Shown here one piece after another: positions 36,263 through 45,594 of a stretch of DNA of 64,000 nucleotides. Position numbers and translations under genes: made by a program. Each line of letters opens with the position of its first letter. Position 1 is the first letter of the stretch. Origin of the DNA: Armatimonadota bacterium (GTDB lineage Bacteria > Armatimonadota > Zipacnadia > Zipacnadales > JABUFB01); assembly GCA_013314775.1 (NCBI GenBank), contig JABUFB010000010.1:310001-374000 (forward strand). Direction: 5' to 3'. The notes beneath the pieces were generated by a model. The model did no database searches and was not told the origin of the DNA. It saw nothing but the letters and a program-made list of their open reading frames with translations.

Positions 36263-37573
36263 CTATAACATCCCCCGCGCCTTGAGCTGCAGGTACTGGT
36301 TCACCGTCGCGACCGTAAAGTTCCCCGCCGGCGCATCTACTACCAGTGCCCCGCGCGCCCGGAGCGTTGCCAACGCTGCATCTCGCCGGGCGAGCACATC
36401 CGCTGCGACAGCCCGCTCATACGCGGCGTTCACATCGCCCGGGATGCCTCGCCCTACTGCCTCCAGATCGGGATCGCGCAGTGTCACTAGCAGCGGCAAG
36501 TGGCGCGGGCGAAGCGCGCCAGCATGCGCTATCAGTGAACGCGAGCAGTCCTCGTCCACGAGGTCCGAGAACAGCACCACCAGCGCGCGTTTACGGCAGC
36601 GGTGGGCCAGCGCCGCGAAAGCCCGGTCGTAGTCCGGCTCCTCGAGAGCGGGCTGGACGGCGTACAACTGATCGATTATCCGCCCGACCTGCGCCGCGCC
36701 GCGACCCGCGGGCACGAAGGCTTTCGGGGTGCGCCCGAAGGCCAGCATCCCCACACAATCACCCGTGTGTGAGGCCACATGGGCGAGCATCAGCGCCGCG
36801 TTCACGGCGTGGTCGAGCTTCGTAAGCCCCCCGACTTCCGCCGTCATCATGCGCCCGGCGTCCAGCATGAGCATGAGCGTCTGGCTGCGCTCTATGTCAT
36901 AAAGGCGCACGATGGGACGGTTCCGTCGCGCCGTGGCCTTCCAGTCGATGCTCCCGTATTCGTCATCCGGGATGTACTCCCGGAGGCTCTCGAACTCGGC
37001 GCCTTGCCCCTGAATGCGGAGGGGCCGGAAACCAGCCTGCTGCAAACGGTCGGCGCGTGCGAGGGCCTCATAGCGGTCCACCTGCACCAGGTTCGGATAG
37101 ACCCTGGTTGGGGCCGCAAGGGGCACGGTCTTGTGCCAGGCGCAGAGGCCCAACCTGCCCGTGCCGCGCAGGTGGACATCTCCAAACGTGAAGTCACCGC
37201 GGCGCGTGGGCAGGAGCGGATACCGGATTTCGCCCTGCTCAAAGGGTGCTAGCCGGACTGTGCGCTCACGGCCGATCTGCCGGAAGAGCTCCGGCGGGTC
37301 GTCCTTGACTATCAGTCGCCATGACCGTGGGGTCCTGTTGCGCACGCGAATTCCGACCTGGGTCTCCACCCCTAACGACAGGCGCTCGGGGACGAGACGC
37401 TCCAGCTCGACCCGGCATGCGCCCCGTGCCCAGAGGGCGTCCAGCATCGCCAGCATCGCGATCAGGCCGAGCCACGCCCAACCGACAGCGCCGGCAGCCG
37501 GAACGTAAGCCCCGGCCAGTTGCAGCGCCACAGCGGGCAGCATCAGCAGCAGCCCGAGCACGGTGAGTCGCAT
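36263..37573 (-). CDS. DUF58-family protein
   Basis: The 436-residue product has two N-terminal transmembrane helices (VLGLLLMLPAVALQLAG, GWAWLGLIAMLAMLDAL), a beta-rich segment with RRGDFTFGDVHLRGTGRLGL, and the DUF58 core GAEFESLREYIPDDEY, IDWKATAR, then a von Willebrand A-like domain (TLMLMLDAGRMM). DUF58 proteins are partners of MoxR ATPases and are thought to help assemble or mature exported complexes. It is the last gene of the four-gene MoxR operon and begins 3 bases after the MoxR stop. Confidence 0.93.
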   Translation of the reverse strand: MRLTVLGLLLMLPAVALQLAGAYVPAAGAVGWAWLGLIAMLAMLDALWARGACRVELERLVPERLSLGVETQVGIRVRNRTPRSWRLIVKDDPPELFRQIGRERTVRLAPFEQGEIRYPLLPTRRGDFTFGDVHLRGTGRLGLCAWHKTVPLAAPTRVYPNLVQVDRYEALARADRLQQAGFRPLRIQGQGAEFESLREYIPDDEYGSIDWKATARRNRPIVRLYDIERSQTLMLMLDAGRMMTAEVGGLTKLDHAVNAALMLAHVASHTGDCVGMLAFGRTPKAFVPAGRGAAQVGRIIDQLYAVQPALEEPDYDRAFAALAHRCRKRALVVLFSDLVDEDCSRSLIAHAGALRPRHLPLLVTLRDPDLEAVGRGIPGDVNAAYERAVAADVLARRDAALATLRARGALVVDAPAGNFTVATVNQYLQLKARGML

Positions 37574-37576
37574 GGT

Positions 37577-38548
37577 CTATCTCGGCACCTCAACTGCGGC
37601 CAGCACGTTGCGGATCACGTCGTCCGCCCCGATGCCCTCAATTTCCGCCTCCGGCCGCAGGATGACCCGGTGGCGCAGGACCGGCAGGGCAATGTCCTTC
37701 ACATCATCGGGGGTCACAAAAGCCCGTCCGCGCAGGGCTGCTAGAGACTTGGCCGCTTGCAGGAGCATCACCCCTGCCCGCGGGCTGCACCCCAGCACCA
37801 GGTTCGGGTGAATACGTGTAGCCCGAACGATCTCCCCCACGTAATGCAGGAGCTCCGGTTCGGCAGTGAGCTCCTGAATCTCCCGTCGCACAGCCCCCAA
37901 TTCATCTGCGCTGGTCACCACCGTAACGCCGGCCTCGTCCAGCCGGTCGGCGTCGAAGCCATCATTGTACCGGGCGAGGAGCTCATCCTCCGCCTGGGGC
38001 TCCAGGTACGGAACCAGTATCTTCAGCATGAAGCGATCCAGTTGGGCCTCCGGCAGTGGATATGTACCCTCGTACTCCACCGGGTTCTGAGTGGCAAAAA
38101 CGGTGAAGTCTGCGGGAAGCGGGCGGCGCTCTCCATCCACCGTCACCTGACGCTCCTGCATGGCCTCGAGGAGCGCAGACTGGGTCTTCGCCGGCGCGCG
38201 GTTGATCTCATCCGCCAGGAGAACAGTGGTGAACACCGGCCCTGGCTGGAAGTGAAAGGTGCGGGTTGCGAGTTCGAAGACGCTGGTGCCCAGAATGTCA
38301 GAGGGCATGAGATCCGGCGTCATCTGCGCGCGTTTGAACTCCATCCCAAGGCTGACTGCAAGCGTCTTCACCAGCAGCGTTTTTGCGGTGCCCGGTACGC
38401 CTTCCAGCAGCACGTGTCCCCGAGCGAGAATCGCCACAAGAAGCTGCTGAATCACGGTCTCATTGCCGATCACCGCCTTGCGTACGGACTCGATGATTCG
38501 TCCGGCAAGGTCGGCAGCCCGTCGAGGTGCAGCGCTCTCAAAGGTCAT
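37577..38548 (-). CDS. MoxR-family AAA+ ATPase
   Basis: The 323-residue product has Walker A GVPGTAKT (residues 50-57), Walker B LLADEINRAP (110-119), sensor-1 FATQNPVEYEGTYPLPEAQ and a C-terminal lid (LGCSPRAGVMLLQAAKSLA). MoxR ATPases act as chaperones in the cytoplasm. The start overlaps the end of the DUF4350 gene by 11 bases, with GGAG 10 bases upstream, so the genes are co-translated. Confidence 0.96.
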   Translation of the reverse strand: MTFESAAPRRAADLAGRIIESVRKAVIGNETVIQQLLVAILARGHVLLEGVPGTAKTLLVKTLAVSLGMEFKRAQMTPDLMPSDILGTSVFELATRTFHFQPGPVFTTVLLADEINRAPAKTQSALLEAMQERQVTVDGERRPLPADFTVFATQNPVEYEGTYPLPEAQLDRFMLKILVPYLEPQAEDELLARYNDGFDADRLDEAGVTVVTSADELGAVRREIQELTAEPELLHYVGEIVRATRIHPNLVLGCSPRAGVMLLQAAKSLAALRGRAFVTPDDVKDIALPVLRHRVILRPEAEIEGIGADDVIRNVLAAVEVPR

Positions 38549-39779
38549 GGGGCGTAAGCTCCTGCTCGAAGCGGGAGATTTGGCGGACCAGGCGCAGCAA
38601 GTCCGCGTCATGCAGGTGACTGCCGGGCTCCAGCGCTGCGCGGCATTCGCGCAGCAGCGTCTCCAGCTCGTCTGGGTCGATCGCCGGGCGCCTGCGCGCA
38701 ACTGCCCGGACCAGGGCATCGGGTTCGAGTGTCGGCGACACGGCGCACGCAATCGCCAGGCGCGACTGAAAATGGCTGAATGCCATCTCCAGCGCGGCCC
38801 TGGGCCGCCCCGCGCGCTGGTAGACGGTGGCGAAGGCGCGCACATACTCCACCGCAGAACGCCGGGGAGGCAGAGGCGACGGAACGATGCCGCCGAACCG
38901 AATCACCCGCCCTGCGATAAAAGCCGCCAAGATCAGGATCAGCGTCCAGACTGCCCGATCGGGGGCCGACCTGTCCAGCTTCTTGCTCGCCGCCGCGGGA
39001 GCGCGCTCCCGGTGGCCCTCATCGAAGAACACCCGGTCTCCGGGTCCGCCGAAGGAGAGGTTCGCCGCGAGCACGACATTGTCCGCTTCTCCGATGGAAG
39101 CGTTGGCGAGCATGTCTGCGTCACACAAGACCACAAGTTCGCCCTGGCCGATCGATCCCACCGCAAGGACCGGGCTGCCCGGCTTGCCCACCAGGCGCCA
39201 CAGGCTCGGGACCTCCTCCAGCCGCTGCTGAGTTCCGCCCTGCGCAGGCCGCAGAGAGTCGTCCTGCAATCGCCAGCCACGCGGCAGGTGAAGCTGGTCC
39301 ACGTCCCTGCAGAAAGGATCGGTGGGCTGGACATGGACGCGCTCGGGAATGGGCGCACCCGACTGTGCGGCACTCCAGCCAAGAGCGGCCAGAAGGGAGC
39401 GGTCCGGCCCCGCATTGGGGAGGGTTGCCCCTCGGACCGAGTCCGCCGGATCGGGGGCGATGATGGCCCGGTTCCCCCGCGCAACCCACGCCAGCATCCC
39501 CCGGATTTCGTCCCTGTTGATCTCCTCCTGGGGGTCGAACACCCAGAGCACGCCGCGCTCATTGCCAAGCTCGCCGAAGGGCTTGCTCCAGTCGGATGTC
39601 TTTAGTCCCGCGCGCCCGAGAAGCTCCCGCAGGGCCTTGACGCCCCACTCATTGGTGCGGTGACTGGCGTGATCGGCGTTCAGGTCCTGTCTGGGCGTAC
39701 GGGATGACATGTAGGTGGCCGTGAGCGAAAAACAAAGCACGGCGACAACAACAACGACGAGAACGGTGAAGCGGTTCAT
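38538..39779 (-). CDS. DUF4350-type membrane protein
   Basis: The 413-residue product starts MNRFTVLVVVVVAV. It has one N-terminal and one central transmembrane helix (AVWTLILILAAFIAGRVI). Between them is a GATase1-like extracytoplasmic domain (WGVKALRELLGRAG, GNRAIIAPDP, GQGELVVLCDADMLAN) followed by FFDEGHR. The C-terminal 110 residues are a cytoplasmic helical domain. This layout is the DUF4350 family that travels with MoxR, DUF58 and DUF4129; its biochemical role is unknown. Start and stop overlap the neighbours on both sides. Confidence 0.87.
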   Translation of the reverse strand: MNRFTVLVVVVVAVLCFSLTATYMSSRTPRQDLNADHASHRTNEWGVKALRELLGRAGLKTSDWSKPFGELGNERGVLWVFDPQEEINRDEIRGMLAWVARGNRAIIAPDPADSVRGATLPNAGPDRSLLAALGWSAAQSGAPIPERVHVQPTDPFCRDVDQLHLPRGWRLQDDSLRPAQGGTQQRLEEVPSLWRLVGKPGSPVLAVGSIGQGELVVLCDADMLANASIGEADNVVLAANLSFGGPGDRVFFDEGHRERAPAAASKKLDRSAPDRAVWTLILILAAFIAGRVIRFGGIVPSPLPPRRSAVEYVRAFATVYQRAGRPRAALEMAFSHFQSRLAIACAVSPTLEPDALVRAVARRRPAIDPDELETLLRECRAALEPGSHLHDADLLRLVRQISRFEQELTPHDL

Positions 39780-40477
39780 CCGAGCTCCACCGCCAATTCC
39801 CAGACCCGGTCCAGCTTCGCAGCGCACTCCTCAAAGCGGTCACCATCCAGCGGCACGCCGCCATACCAGACAACATCGAGTTCGCGGGCAAGCTCCTGAA
39901 GTTCGCTCCGGATCGTAGGATGGTCCCCGAGAGCCGCCACGTACTCCCAGTTCGTGCTGGCCGGGTCGTATCGCAATGCCCCGGCCCGGTCCAGTTGCCG
40001 CACAACCGCTTCGAACAGCAGATGGACCGCCTCGTGCAGCCTGCCGGCGCTCGCGAGTCTCCGGGCCTGTTCCCTGAGCTGTGCCGGATCTGCGGAACGA
40101 CCTCTTGGCGCTGGAGCGCGGGTTACAACGCCTTCGCGAAAGGCATTGCGGATGGTGATCAGGATGTGCGCCAGCAGCAGGGCCAAGGCGACGATCAATA
40201 GAGCCACAATCCCCCAGTAAAGCCCCGGCCAGGCCTCCTTCAGCGCGAAGACCTCGTCTCCCCACCAGCTCCGCAGGAGCTCATCGATCCATTCCAGCAG
40301 CTTCTGGATCAGCGGCACGCCCCGCCGGTATTCGGGCTGCGCCAGGATCGCCTCGATCTCCCGGTGCAGCCATTCAGCCGCCGGGCGGGAACCAGCCGCT
40401 ACGCACAGGGCGCAGATGAGAAGCACCAGGATGGGAGGGCGTGTCAGAGACATGGCGTTGGCCGGGACCTCGGTCAT
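39776..40477 (-). CDS. DUF4129-domain membrane protein
   Basis: The 233-residue product has an N-terminal hydrophobic segment (PPILVLLICALCVAAG), a second helix (WGIVALLIVALALLLAHILI), and a C-terminal DUF4129 domain (REQARRLASAGRLHEAVHLL, NWEYVAALGDHP, LDVVWYGGVPLDGDRF). DUF4129 is often the C-terminal part of transglutaminase-like proteins; here it is free-standing. It heads the MoxR operon and overlaps the DUF4350 gene by ATGA. An internal ATG near 40453 is an alternative start. Confidence 0.85.
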   Translation of the reverse strand: MTEVPANAMSLTRPPILVLLICALCVAAGSRPAAEWLHREIEAILAQPEYRRGVPLIQKLLEWIDELLRSWWGDEVFALKEAWPGLYWGIVALLIVALALLLAHILITIRNAFREGVVTRAPAPRGRSADPAQLREQARRLASAGRLHEAVHLLFEAVVRQLDRAGALRYDPASTNWEYVAALGDHPTIRSELQELARELDVVWYGGVPLDGDRFEECAAKLDRVWELAVELG

Positions 40478-40649
40478 CTGTGAAGGGCACCCGCGGCAGG
40501 CGCGACGTGAGAGACTCCCTGTGCGGGTGGCTATTCGCGCAGCGCTCCTTTTAGTCCTGCATTGCTCGACGCAGGAAGGTGTTCGGGCCCCGAAGTCGAA
40601 TATGCTCGCGAACGCAGCGTGTGTATCACAGGATCGAAGGAGTTCAAAG

Positions 40650-41624
40650 ATGCGCTACATCATGCTCTGCATCACCGTCTTCGCTGTCTTGCTGGGGGGC
40701 CATGCTGTCTGGGCGCTCAGCGAAAACGATCAGGCCGGAATGGACAAGTTGCTCGCCGACACGGTGACCTCGCTCACCACCGGCGAACCGGCGCTGTGGA
40801 ACCTTTTCAGCAGCCAGGGGTCGGCGGCCATCATCGGCACCGCCGACAGTTTCACCGCCGCGTCCCGCTCCAAACTCAAGAGCAACGCCGACCTTGCGGC
40901 CGCATTCAGGCTACCCGAGGGCACGAAAATCGCTTCGGCCAACCTCTCCCGTTTGGGGGAGTTCGTTGCTGGGCGACTGAAGCTCACCTTCGAAACCACG
41001 CCGCCGCCACCGCCGCCTGTGGTTGAGCCGCCCTCGCTGGGCGACGTCTGGGACGCTTTCATGCCGCCGCAGATGTCCCGGTTCGTCGTGCGCGAAGCAC
41101 CCGCGGCTTGCGAACCCGAGCCTCCGGCCCCGATCGTTCAGACCTGGGATGTCTGCGTCTCGGCCGTCCAGGATGGTCCGCAGCGATCCTTCAGGTACGT
41201 CTCTCTCACCATCACCCCGGAAGCCAAGACCACCGATCAGGCCGCCGTCGGTGCAGTGGTTGATACGCTGCGTTCGTGGGAACGCTCCATGCTCCAGGGC
41301 GACGTAACCGAACTGGCACAGGGGCTGTACTCCGACCCCTTTGTGGTTGGCGCATACACTCCCGACGGCCAGGCGTGGTTCTTCACCTACCCCGAATATC
41401 TCACGACCATGCTCGCGACCGCCCTGTCCATGGGCTCTGCGGAACGGTCCGCCATGCTGGACCTGGACACCGTGGTTAGCGGACCCGTGGCGTCCACCAT
41501 CGGAAAGTGGAGCGTTGACATCCCCATGTTCGGCCACATGACCATGGGAATGACGGGCAGCTTCGTGAATGAGGATGGCCGCTGGCTAATGGTCTCTCTC
41601 TGCGGAGGCCTGCTGGAGGACTGA
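40650..41624 (+). CDS. Secreted protein with two NTF2-like halves and a proline linker
   Basis: The product is 324 residues from ATG 40650, preceded by AAGGAG at 9 bases; upstream readings to 40416 lack a signal peptide. A signal peptide ends near HAVWALSE. The N-terminal half (LLADTVTSLTTGEPALWNLF) and the C-terminal half (VVDTLRSWERSMLQGDVTEL ... GSFVNEDGRWLMVSL) each look like a SnoaL/DUF4440-type NTF2-like fold. A PPPPPP linker and a Cys-containing segment lie between. I do not recognise a named family. It is divergent from the MoxR operon. Confidence 0.75.
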   Translation: MRYIMLCITVFAVLLGGHAVWALSENDQAGMDKLLADTVTSLTTGEPALWNLFSSQGSAAIIGTADSFTAASRSKLKSNADLAAAFRLPEGTKIASANLSRLGEFVAGRLKLTFETTPPPPPPVVEPPSLGDVWDAFMPPQMSRFVVREAPAACEPEPPAPIVQTWDVCVSAVQDGPQRSFRYVSLTITPEAKTTDQAAVGAVVDTLRSWERSMLQGDVTELAQGLYSDPFVVGAYTPDGQAWFFTYPEYLTTMLATALSMGSAERSAMLDLDTVVSGPVASTIGKWSVDIPMFGHMTMGMTGSFVNEDGRWLMVSLCGGLLED

Positions 41625-41658
41625 AGAGACCACGCGGTTACCGAGACTGACTTGGTCT

Positions 41659-41684
41659 GCCCGCGCGCTGCCACGGGTGCGGGC
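41659..41684 (+). terminator. Hairpin upstream of the aldo/keto reductase gene
   Basis: GCCCGC and GCGGGC form a 6-bp stem around a 14-base loop, ending just before the AGGAGG ribosome site at about 41687. It may separate the secreted-protein gene from the following operon or modulate translation. Confidence 0.35.
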
Positions 41685-41698
41685 TCAGGAGGGATTCC

Positions 41699-42691
41699 AT
41701 GATCTACCGGCAACTGGGCAACAGTGACATCCAGGTTCCGGCCATCACTTTCGGCGCGTGGGCAATCGGCGGCTGGTGGTGGGGCCCGACAGACGACCAG
41801 GAGGCCATCGCCGCGATCCAGGCCGGCATCGACGCCGGGATCACATGCATCGATACCGCGCCCATGTATGGTTTCGGGCACAGCGAGGAAGTCGTGGGCC
41901 AAGCCATCAAGGGCCGCCGTGATCAGGTGATCGTCGCCACAAAATGCGGGCTCATCTGGGACCGCGTGGAGGGCGAGTACTTCTTCGAAGCCGAGGACGA
42001 GCGCGGCCAGCACCCGGTCTACCGGTGCCTGAAGAAGCGCAGTATCCTTGCCGAATGTGACCGTAGCCTGCAACGGCTGGGCGTGGACGTGATAGACCTG
42101 TACCAGTGCCACTGGCCGGACCCGACTACGCCTATCGAGGAGACCATGGAAGCGCTCCTCGAACTGCGCGACGCCGGCAAGATCCGGGCGATCGGGGTGA
42201 GCAACTTCACCGAAGAGATGATCGAGGAATGTCTGGAGTACGGGCCGGTCCACAGCAACCAGCCCAAGTTCAGCCTCATCTCCCGAGAGCATCTGGACGG
42301 CGTGATCCGCTTCGCCCACAGCAAAGGCATCGCCAGCATCGTCTACAGCCCCCTTGAGCAAGGGCTGCTCACGGGCAAGGTCACCATGGACCGAAAGTTC
42401 GCGCCCGGTGATTACCGAGCCGAACAGCCATGGTTCCGGCCTGCCAACCGCAGGCGCGTATTGGACGTGCTGGAGGAAGTGGTCCAGCCCATCGCTGATG
42501 CCCACAATGCGACCCTGGGCCAGGTCGCCATCGCCTGGACAATTCACGCGCCGGGGATCACCAGCGCGCTTGTCGGCGCCCGCAATGCAAAGCAAGTGGC
42601 CGAGAACGCGGCAGCAGCGGACATCCAGCTTACGCCTGAAGAGCAGCTGTCTATCTTCGCCGCTTTTGACAGGCTGGACGAGCCGGAATGA
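41699..42691 (+). CDS. Aldo/keto reductase
   Basis: The 330-residue product is a standard AKR barrel with the complete catalytic tetrad: Asp52 and Tyr57 in CIDTAPMYGFG, Lys82 in VATKCGL and His138 in YQCHWPDP. IGVSNFTEEMIEE and the NADPH-binding C-terminal region (GARNAKQVAENAAA) are also present. It reduces a carbonyl compound with NAD(P)H in the cytoplasm; the substrate is unknown. AGGAGGG precedes the ATG. Its stop overlaps the photolyase start (ATGA). Confidence 0.95.
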   Translation: MIYRQLGNSDIQVPAITFGAWAIGGWWWGPTDDQEAIAAIQAGIDAGITCIDTAPMYGFGHSEEVVGQAIKGRRDQVIVATKCGLIWDRVEGEYFFEAEDERGQHPVYRCLKKRSILAECDRSLQRLGVDVIDLYQCHWPDPTTPIEETMEALLELRDAGKIRAIGVSNFTEEMIEECLEYGPVHSNQPKFSLISREHLDGVIRFAHSKGIASIVYSPLEQGLLTGKVTMDRKFAPGDYRAEQPWFRPANRRRVLDVLEEVVQPIADAHNATLGQVAIAWTIHAPGITSALVGARNAKQVAENAAAADIQLTPEEQLSIFAAFDRLDEPE

Positions 42692-44040
42692 TCCAGCCGG
42701 CGCGCATCCGCATCCTGAGGGACCTGCCGATCCGTCCGGGCCGGTTCGTGCTCTACTGGATGCAGGCCTCGCAGCGTGCCCATTGCAATCATGCGCTGGA
42801 ACACACCATCGACCTCGCGAATGAGGCGTCTGTACCGGTGGTGGTTCTGTTCGGTCTCACCGGGGGATACCCCGAGGCAAATGCGCGTCACTACGCCTTC
42901 ATGCTGCAGGGCCTGGCGGAGCTGCATCGAGACCTGAAAGAGAGGGGCATCCCCTTCGTTCTCCGCACCGCGTCGCCCGAGATCGCCGCCTGCGAACTGG
43001 CGGAGGATGCCTGTGCGCTGGTCACGGACCGCGGCTACACGCGCATCCAGAAGCAGTGGAGACAGCACGTCGCAGAGAACGCCCCCTGCCGGGCGATCCA
43101 GGTCGAGACGGACGTGGTCGTGCCGGTCGAGGAGGTATCAGGCAAAGAGGAATATGCGGCCCGCACAATCCGGCCGAAGATCCACCGCCTGTTGCCGGAG
43201 TATCTCGTGCCGCTGAAGCAGCGCAAGCTCCGGAAGAAATGGGCGGATGCTGACTTGAGTTCGGAGGATTTGGCCGACCCGGAAAAGCTTCTCGCACGCC
43301 TGGACATTGACCGCTCCGTTCCCCCGGTGAGCGCTTTTCGAGGGGGGTATTCGCAAGCCAGGAAGCTTCTTCGCGAGTTCATCGACCACAAACTCGACCA
43401 CTACGATGAGCGGAGCAATGACCCGTCACTGGACTTCACCTCCCACCTGAGCCCCTATCTGCATTTCGGGCAGATTTCTCCGCTCGAGGTCGCCCTTGCA
43501 GTAGCAGAAGCGCCCGGGCCAAATGAGGAAGCTTTTCTGGAGCAACTCATCGTGCGCCGCGAGCTTTCCATGAACTTCGTCCACTACAACCCGGCATACG
43601 ACACCTACGACTGCCTGCCGGACTGGGCGAAGGCGACGCTCGCGGAGCACGAGAAAGATCCGAGGCCCTACGTTTACTCGGAAGATGAACTCGAGCAGGC
43701 GCAGACCCATGACCCATACTGGAACGCGGCGCAGCTGGAGATGGTCCGTGCGGGCAAGATGCACAACTACATGCGCATGTACTGGGGCAAGAAGATTCTC
43801 GAATGGTCGCCCACGCCGCGAGCGGCCTTCGAGACCGCATTGCGCTTGAATAACCGGTACGAATTGGACGGGCGTGACCCGAACGGTTTCACCGGGGTGG
43901 CGTGGTGCTTCGGGAAACATGATCGGCCCTGGCAGGAACGGCCGGTATTCGGGAGAGTGCGGTACATGAACGCCGCCGGTCTCGAGCGCAAGTTCAGAAT
44001 GGACGCTTACGTGGCGAAAGTCGCGGGTCTGGCTCAGTAG
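42688..44040 (+). CDS. phr: Class II CPD photolyase
   Basis: The 450-residue product has the class II photolyase signature: FVLYWMQASQRAHCNHALEH near the N-terminus, LSPYLHFGQISPLEV, KMHNYMRMYWGKKILEW and RYELDGRDPNGFTGVAW. The family uses FADH- and blue light to split cyclobutane pyrimidine dimers in DNA. Class II enzymes are less common in bacteria than class I. The start overlaps the aldo/keto reductase stop by 4 bases, so the two are co-translated. Confidence 0.95.
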   Translation: MIQPARIRILRDLPIRPGRFVLYWMQASQRAHCNHALEHTIDLANEASVPVVVLFGLTGGYPEANARHYAFMLQGLAELHRDLKERGIPFVLRTASPEIAACELAEDACALVTDRGYTRIQKQWRQHVAENAPCRAIQVETDVVVPVEEVSGKEEYAARTIRPKIHRLLPEYLVPLKQRKLRKKWADADLSSEDLADPEKLLARLDIDRSVPPVSAFRGGYSQARKLLREFIDHKLDHYDERSNDPSLDFTSHLSPYLHFGQISPLEVALAVAEAPGPNEEAFLEQLIVRRELSMNFVHYNPAYDTYDCLPDWAKATLAEHEKDPRPYVYSEDELEQAQTHDPYWNAAQLEMVRAGKMHNYMRMYWGKKILEWSPTPRAAFETALRLNNRYELDGRDPNGFTGVAWCFGKHDRPWQERPVFGRVRYMNAAGLERKFRMDAYVAKVAGLAQ

Positions 44041-44081
44041 CGCAAGGCGCCGCGCAGCCCGGCTCCACGGAGGAATCGTTT

Positions 44082-45527
44082 GTGTCAGAACGCATTGCCG
44101 CGCAACTCGTATCGGGCAGCGTCTCCGAGCCTGCACGTTCGCTCCCGGTCCGGGATGAGTATGACGTCATCGTTGCCGGCGGAGGGTTGGCGGGAGTCTC
44201 AGCTGCAGTTGCGTCAGCGCGCGCCGGGGCAAAGACGGTGCTTCTCGAACGCAACGGGTTCCCCGGCGGCGTCGCAACCGCGGGCATGTGCTGCTCAGTG
44301 TTCAACTGCTACTACACCGCCGGACATGAGCTTGTGGTGAAGGGAAACTCACTGGAGTTCGTGGACCGTCTGGCCCAGGCCCACGGCCCGGGTTCTCGCT
44401 GGCATCGCCACAAGGGGCATATCATCTACGACGTGGAGACCGCGAAAGTGGTCCTCACTGACCTCGTAGAGGAAGCCGGCGCTCACGTGCTTTTCGAGGC
44501 CCCGGTGGTCGGGGCGGTCATGGACGAGAACCGCCTGCGCGGAGTGGTGATCGAGACCAACTCCGGGCGCGAATCGCTTCTCGCGAAGACCGTGGTGGAC
44601 TGCACCGGCAACAGCGACGTCGCCTGGCATTCCGGCGCACCGGTGCGCGAGATCGGCGACGGTATCCACGGGCTGGAGACCCTTGTCTTCCGTGTGGGCG
44701 GCGTCGACGTGGACCGCTTCGTGGAGTACTTCGTAGACCACCCGGACGAGTACCCGCCTTACATGGACGTGGACTGGACCTTCGAGGAGGCGCTGGCGCA
44801 GTACCGTGACACCGGCACATTCCTCTTCCCGCACGGTGGCGGCGAACTCTTCAGCATTGTCCAAGACGGCATCGCATCGGGCGCCTACCCGACCAGGGTC
44901 GGCGTGCATGACCACATCGACGCCCTGCAGATCCACGCCATCCGCGACCTCGGCGTGGCCCACCTCATAACCGGGTTCAGCCGGATCGAAAAACTGGACG
45001 TGGGCAGAATTACCCGGGCGATGATCGACGGCCGCAAGATGGCTTTTCAGGTGACCGAGTTCTTCCGGGGGCATGTTCCCGGGTTCGAGAGGGCGTATGT
45101 CAGCGCCACGGGGGATGACCTGGGGATTCGCGTGAGCCGCTGGATCGACGGGGAGTTCCAGTTCGCGCCGGAGATGAAGGCCAACGCCACGCGGTTCGAA
45201 GATTCCGTCGGCCGCGGGGTGGTTGAGAGCGATTTCGTGAAGAACCCCGCGCCAGGAGCGTGGGGAGTCCAGGCCATGGAAGACTCCACCTTCGACATCC
45301 CGTATCGCTGCATGCTGCCGCGCGACGTGGACGGACTGATTATGGGCGCAGGACGCAGCGTCAGCGCGGTGAACCCGTGGACCTTGCGGGTCATGGCGCT
45401 AACCATGGTCATCGGCCAGGGGGCGGGGGTTGCGGCGGCGGTCTGCGCGGACAGAGACACGGTCCCGCGTGATGTAGACATCACCGAGGTGCAATCCGTT
45501 CTCCGTCACCAGGGAGCTGAAGTGTAG
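44082..45527 (+). CDS. FAD-dependent oxidoreductase (FAD_oxidored type)
   Basis: The product is 481 residues from GTG 44082, with GGAGGA 8 bases upstream. An N-terminal Rossmann motif (VIVAGGGLAGVSAAVASARA) is followed by LLERNGFPGGVAT, typical of the FAD_oxidored family, which often acts on sugars or sugar acids in Planctomycetota and Armatimonadota. VVDCTGNSDVAW and the late RCMLPRDVDGLIMGAGRSVS segment are further family marks. The redox substrate is unknown. It follows the photolyase by 41 bases and probably shares its transcript. Confidence 0.92.
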   Translation: MSERIAAQLVSGSVSEPARSLPVRDEYDVIVAGGGLAGVSAAVASARAGAKTVLLERNGFPGGVATAGMCCSVFNCYYTAGHELVVKGNSLEFVDRLAQAHGPGSRWHRHKGHIIYDVETAKVVLTDLVEEAGAHVLFEAPVVGAVMDENRLRGVVIETNSGRESLLAKTVVDCTGNSDVAWHSGAPVREIGDGIHGLETLVFRVGGVDVDRFVEYFVDHPDEYPPYMDVDWTFEEALAQYRDTGTFLFPHGGGELFSIVQDGIASGAYPTRVGVHDHIDALQIHAIRDLGVAHLITGFSRIEKLDVGRITRAMIDGRKMAFQVTEFFRGHVPGFERAYVSATGDDLGIRVSRWIDGEFQFAPEMKANATRFEDSVGRGVVESDFVKNPAPGAWGVQAMEDSTFDIPYRCMLPRDVDGLIMGAGRSVSAVNPWTLRVMALTMVIGQGAGVAAAVCADRDTVPRDVDITEVQSVLRHQGAEV

Positions 45528-45594
45528 GATCGGAAGCAAGCGCCAGCAGGCGCCTCACATGCGGCCACGGATCGCGGTGCCAGTCCCCCGACTC

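Noticed and set aside
41005-41035. Repeat expansion encoding proline residues
   Set aside because: A short codon-level run inside a supported gene; it reads as a normal linker.
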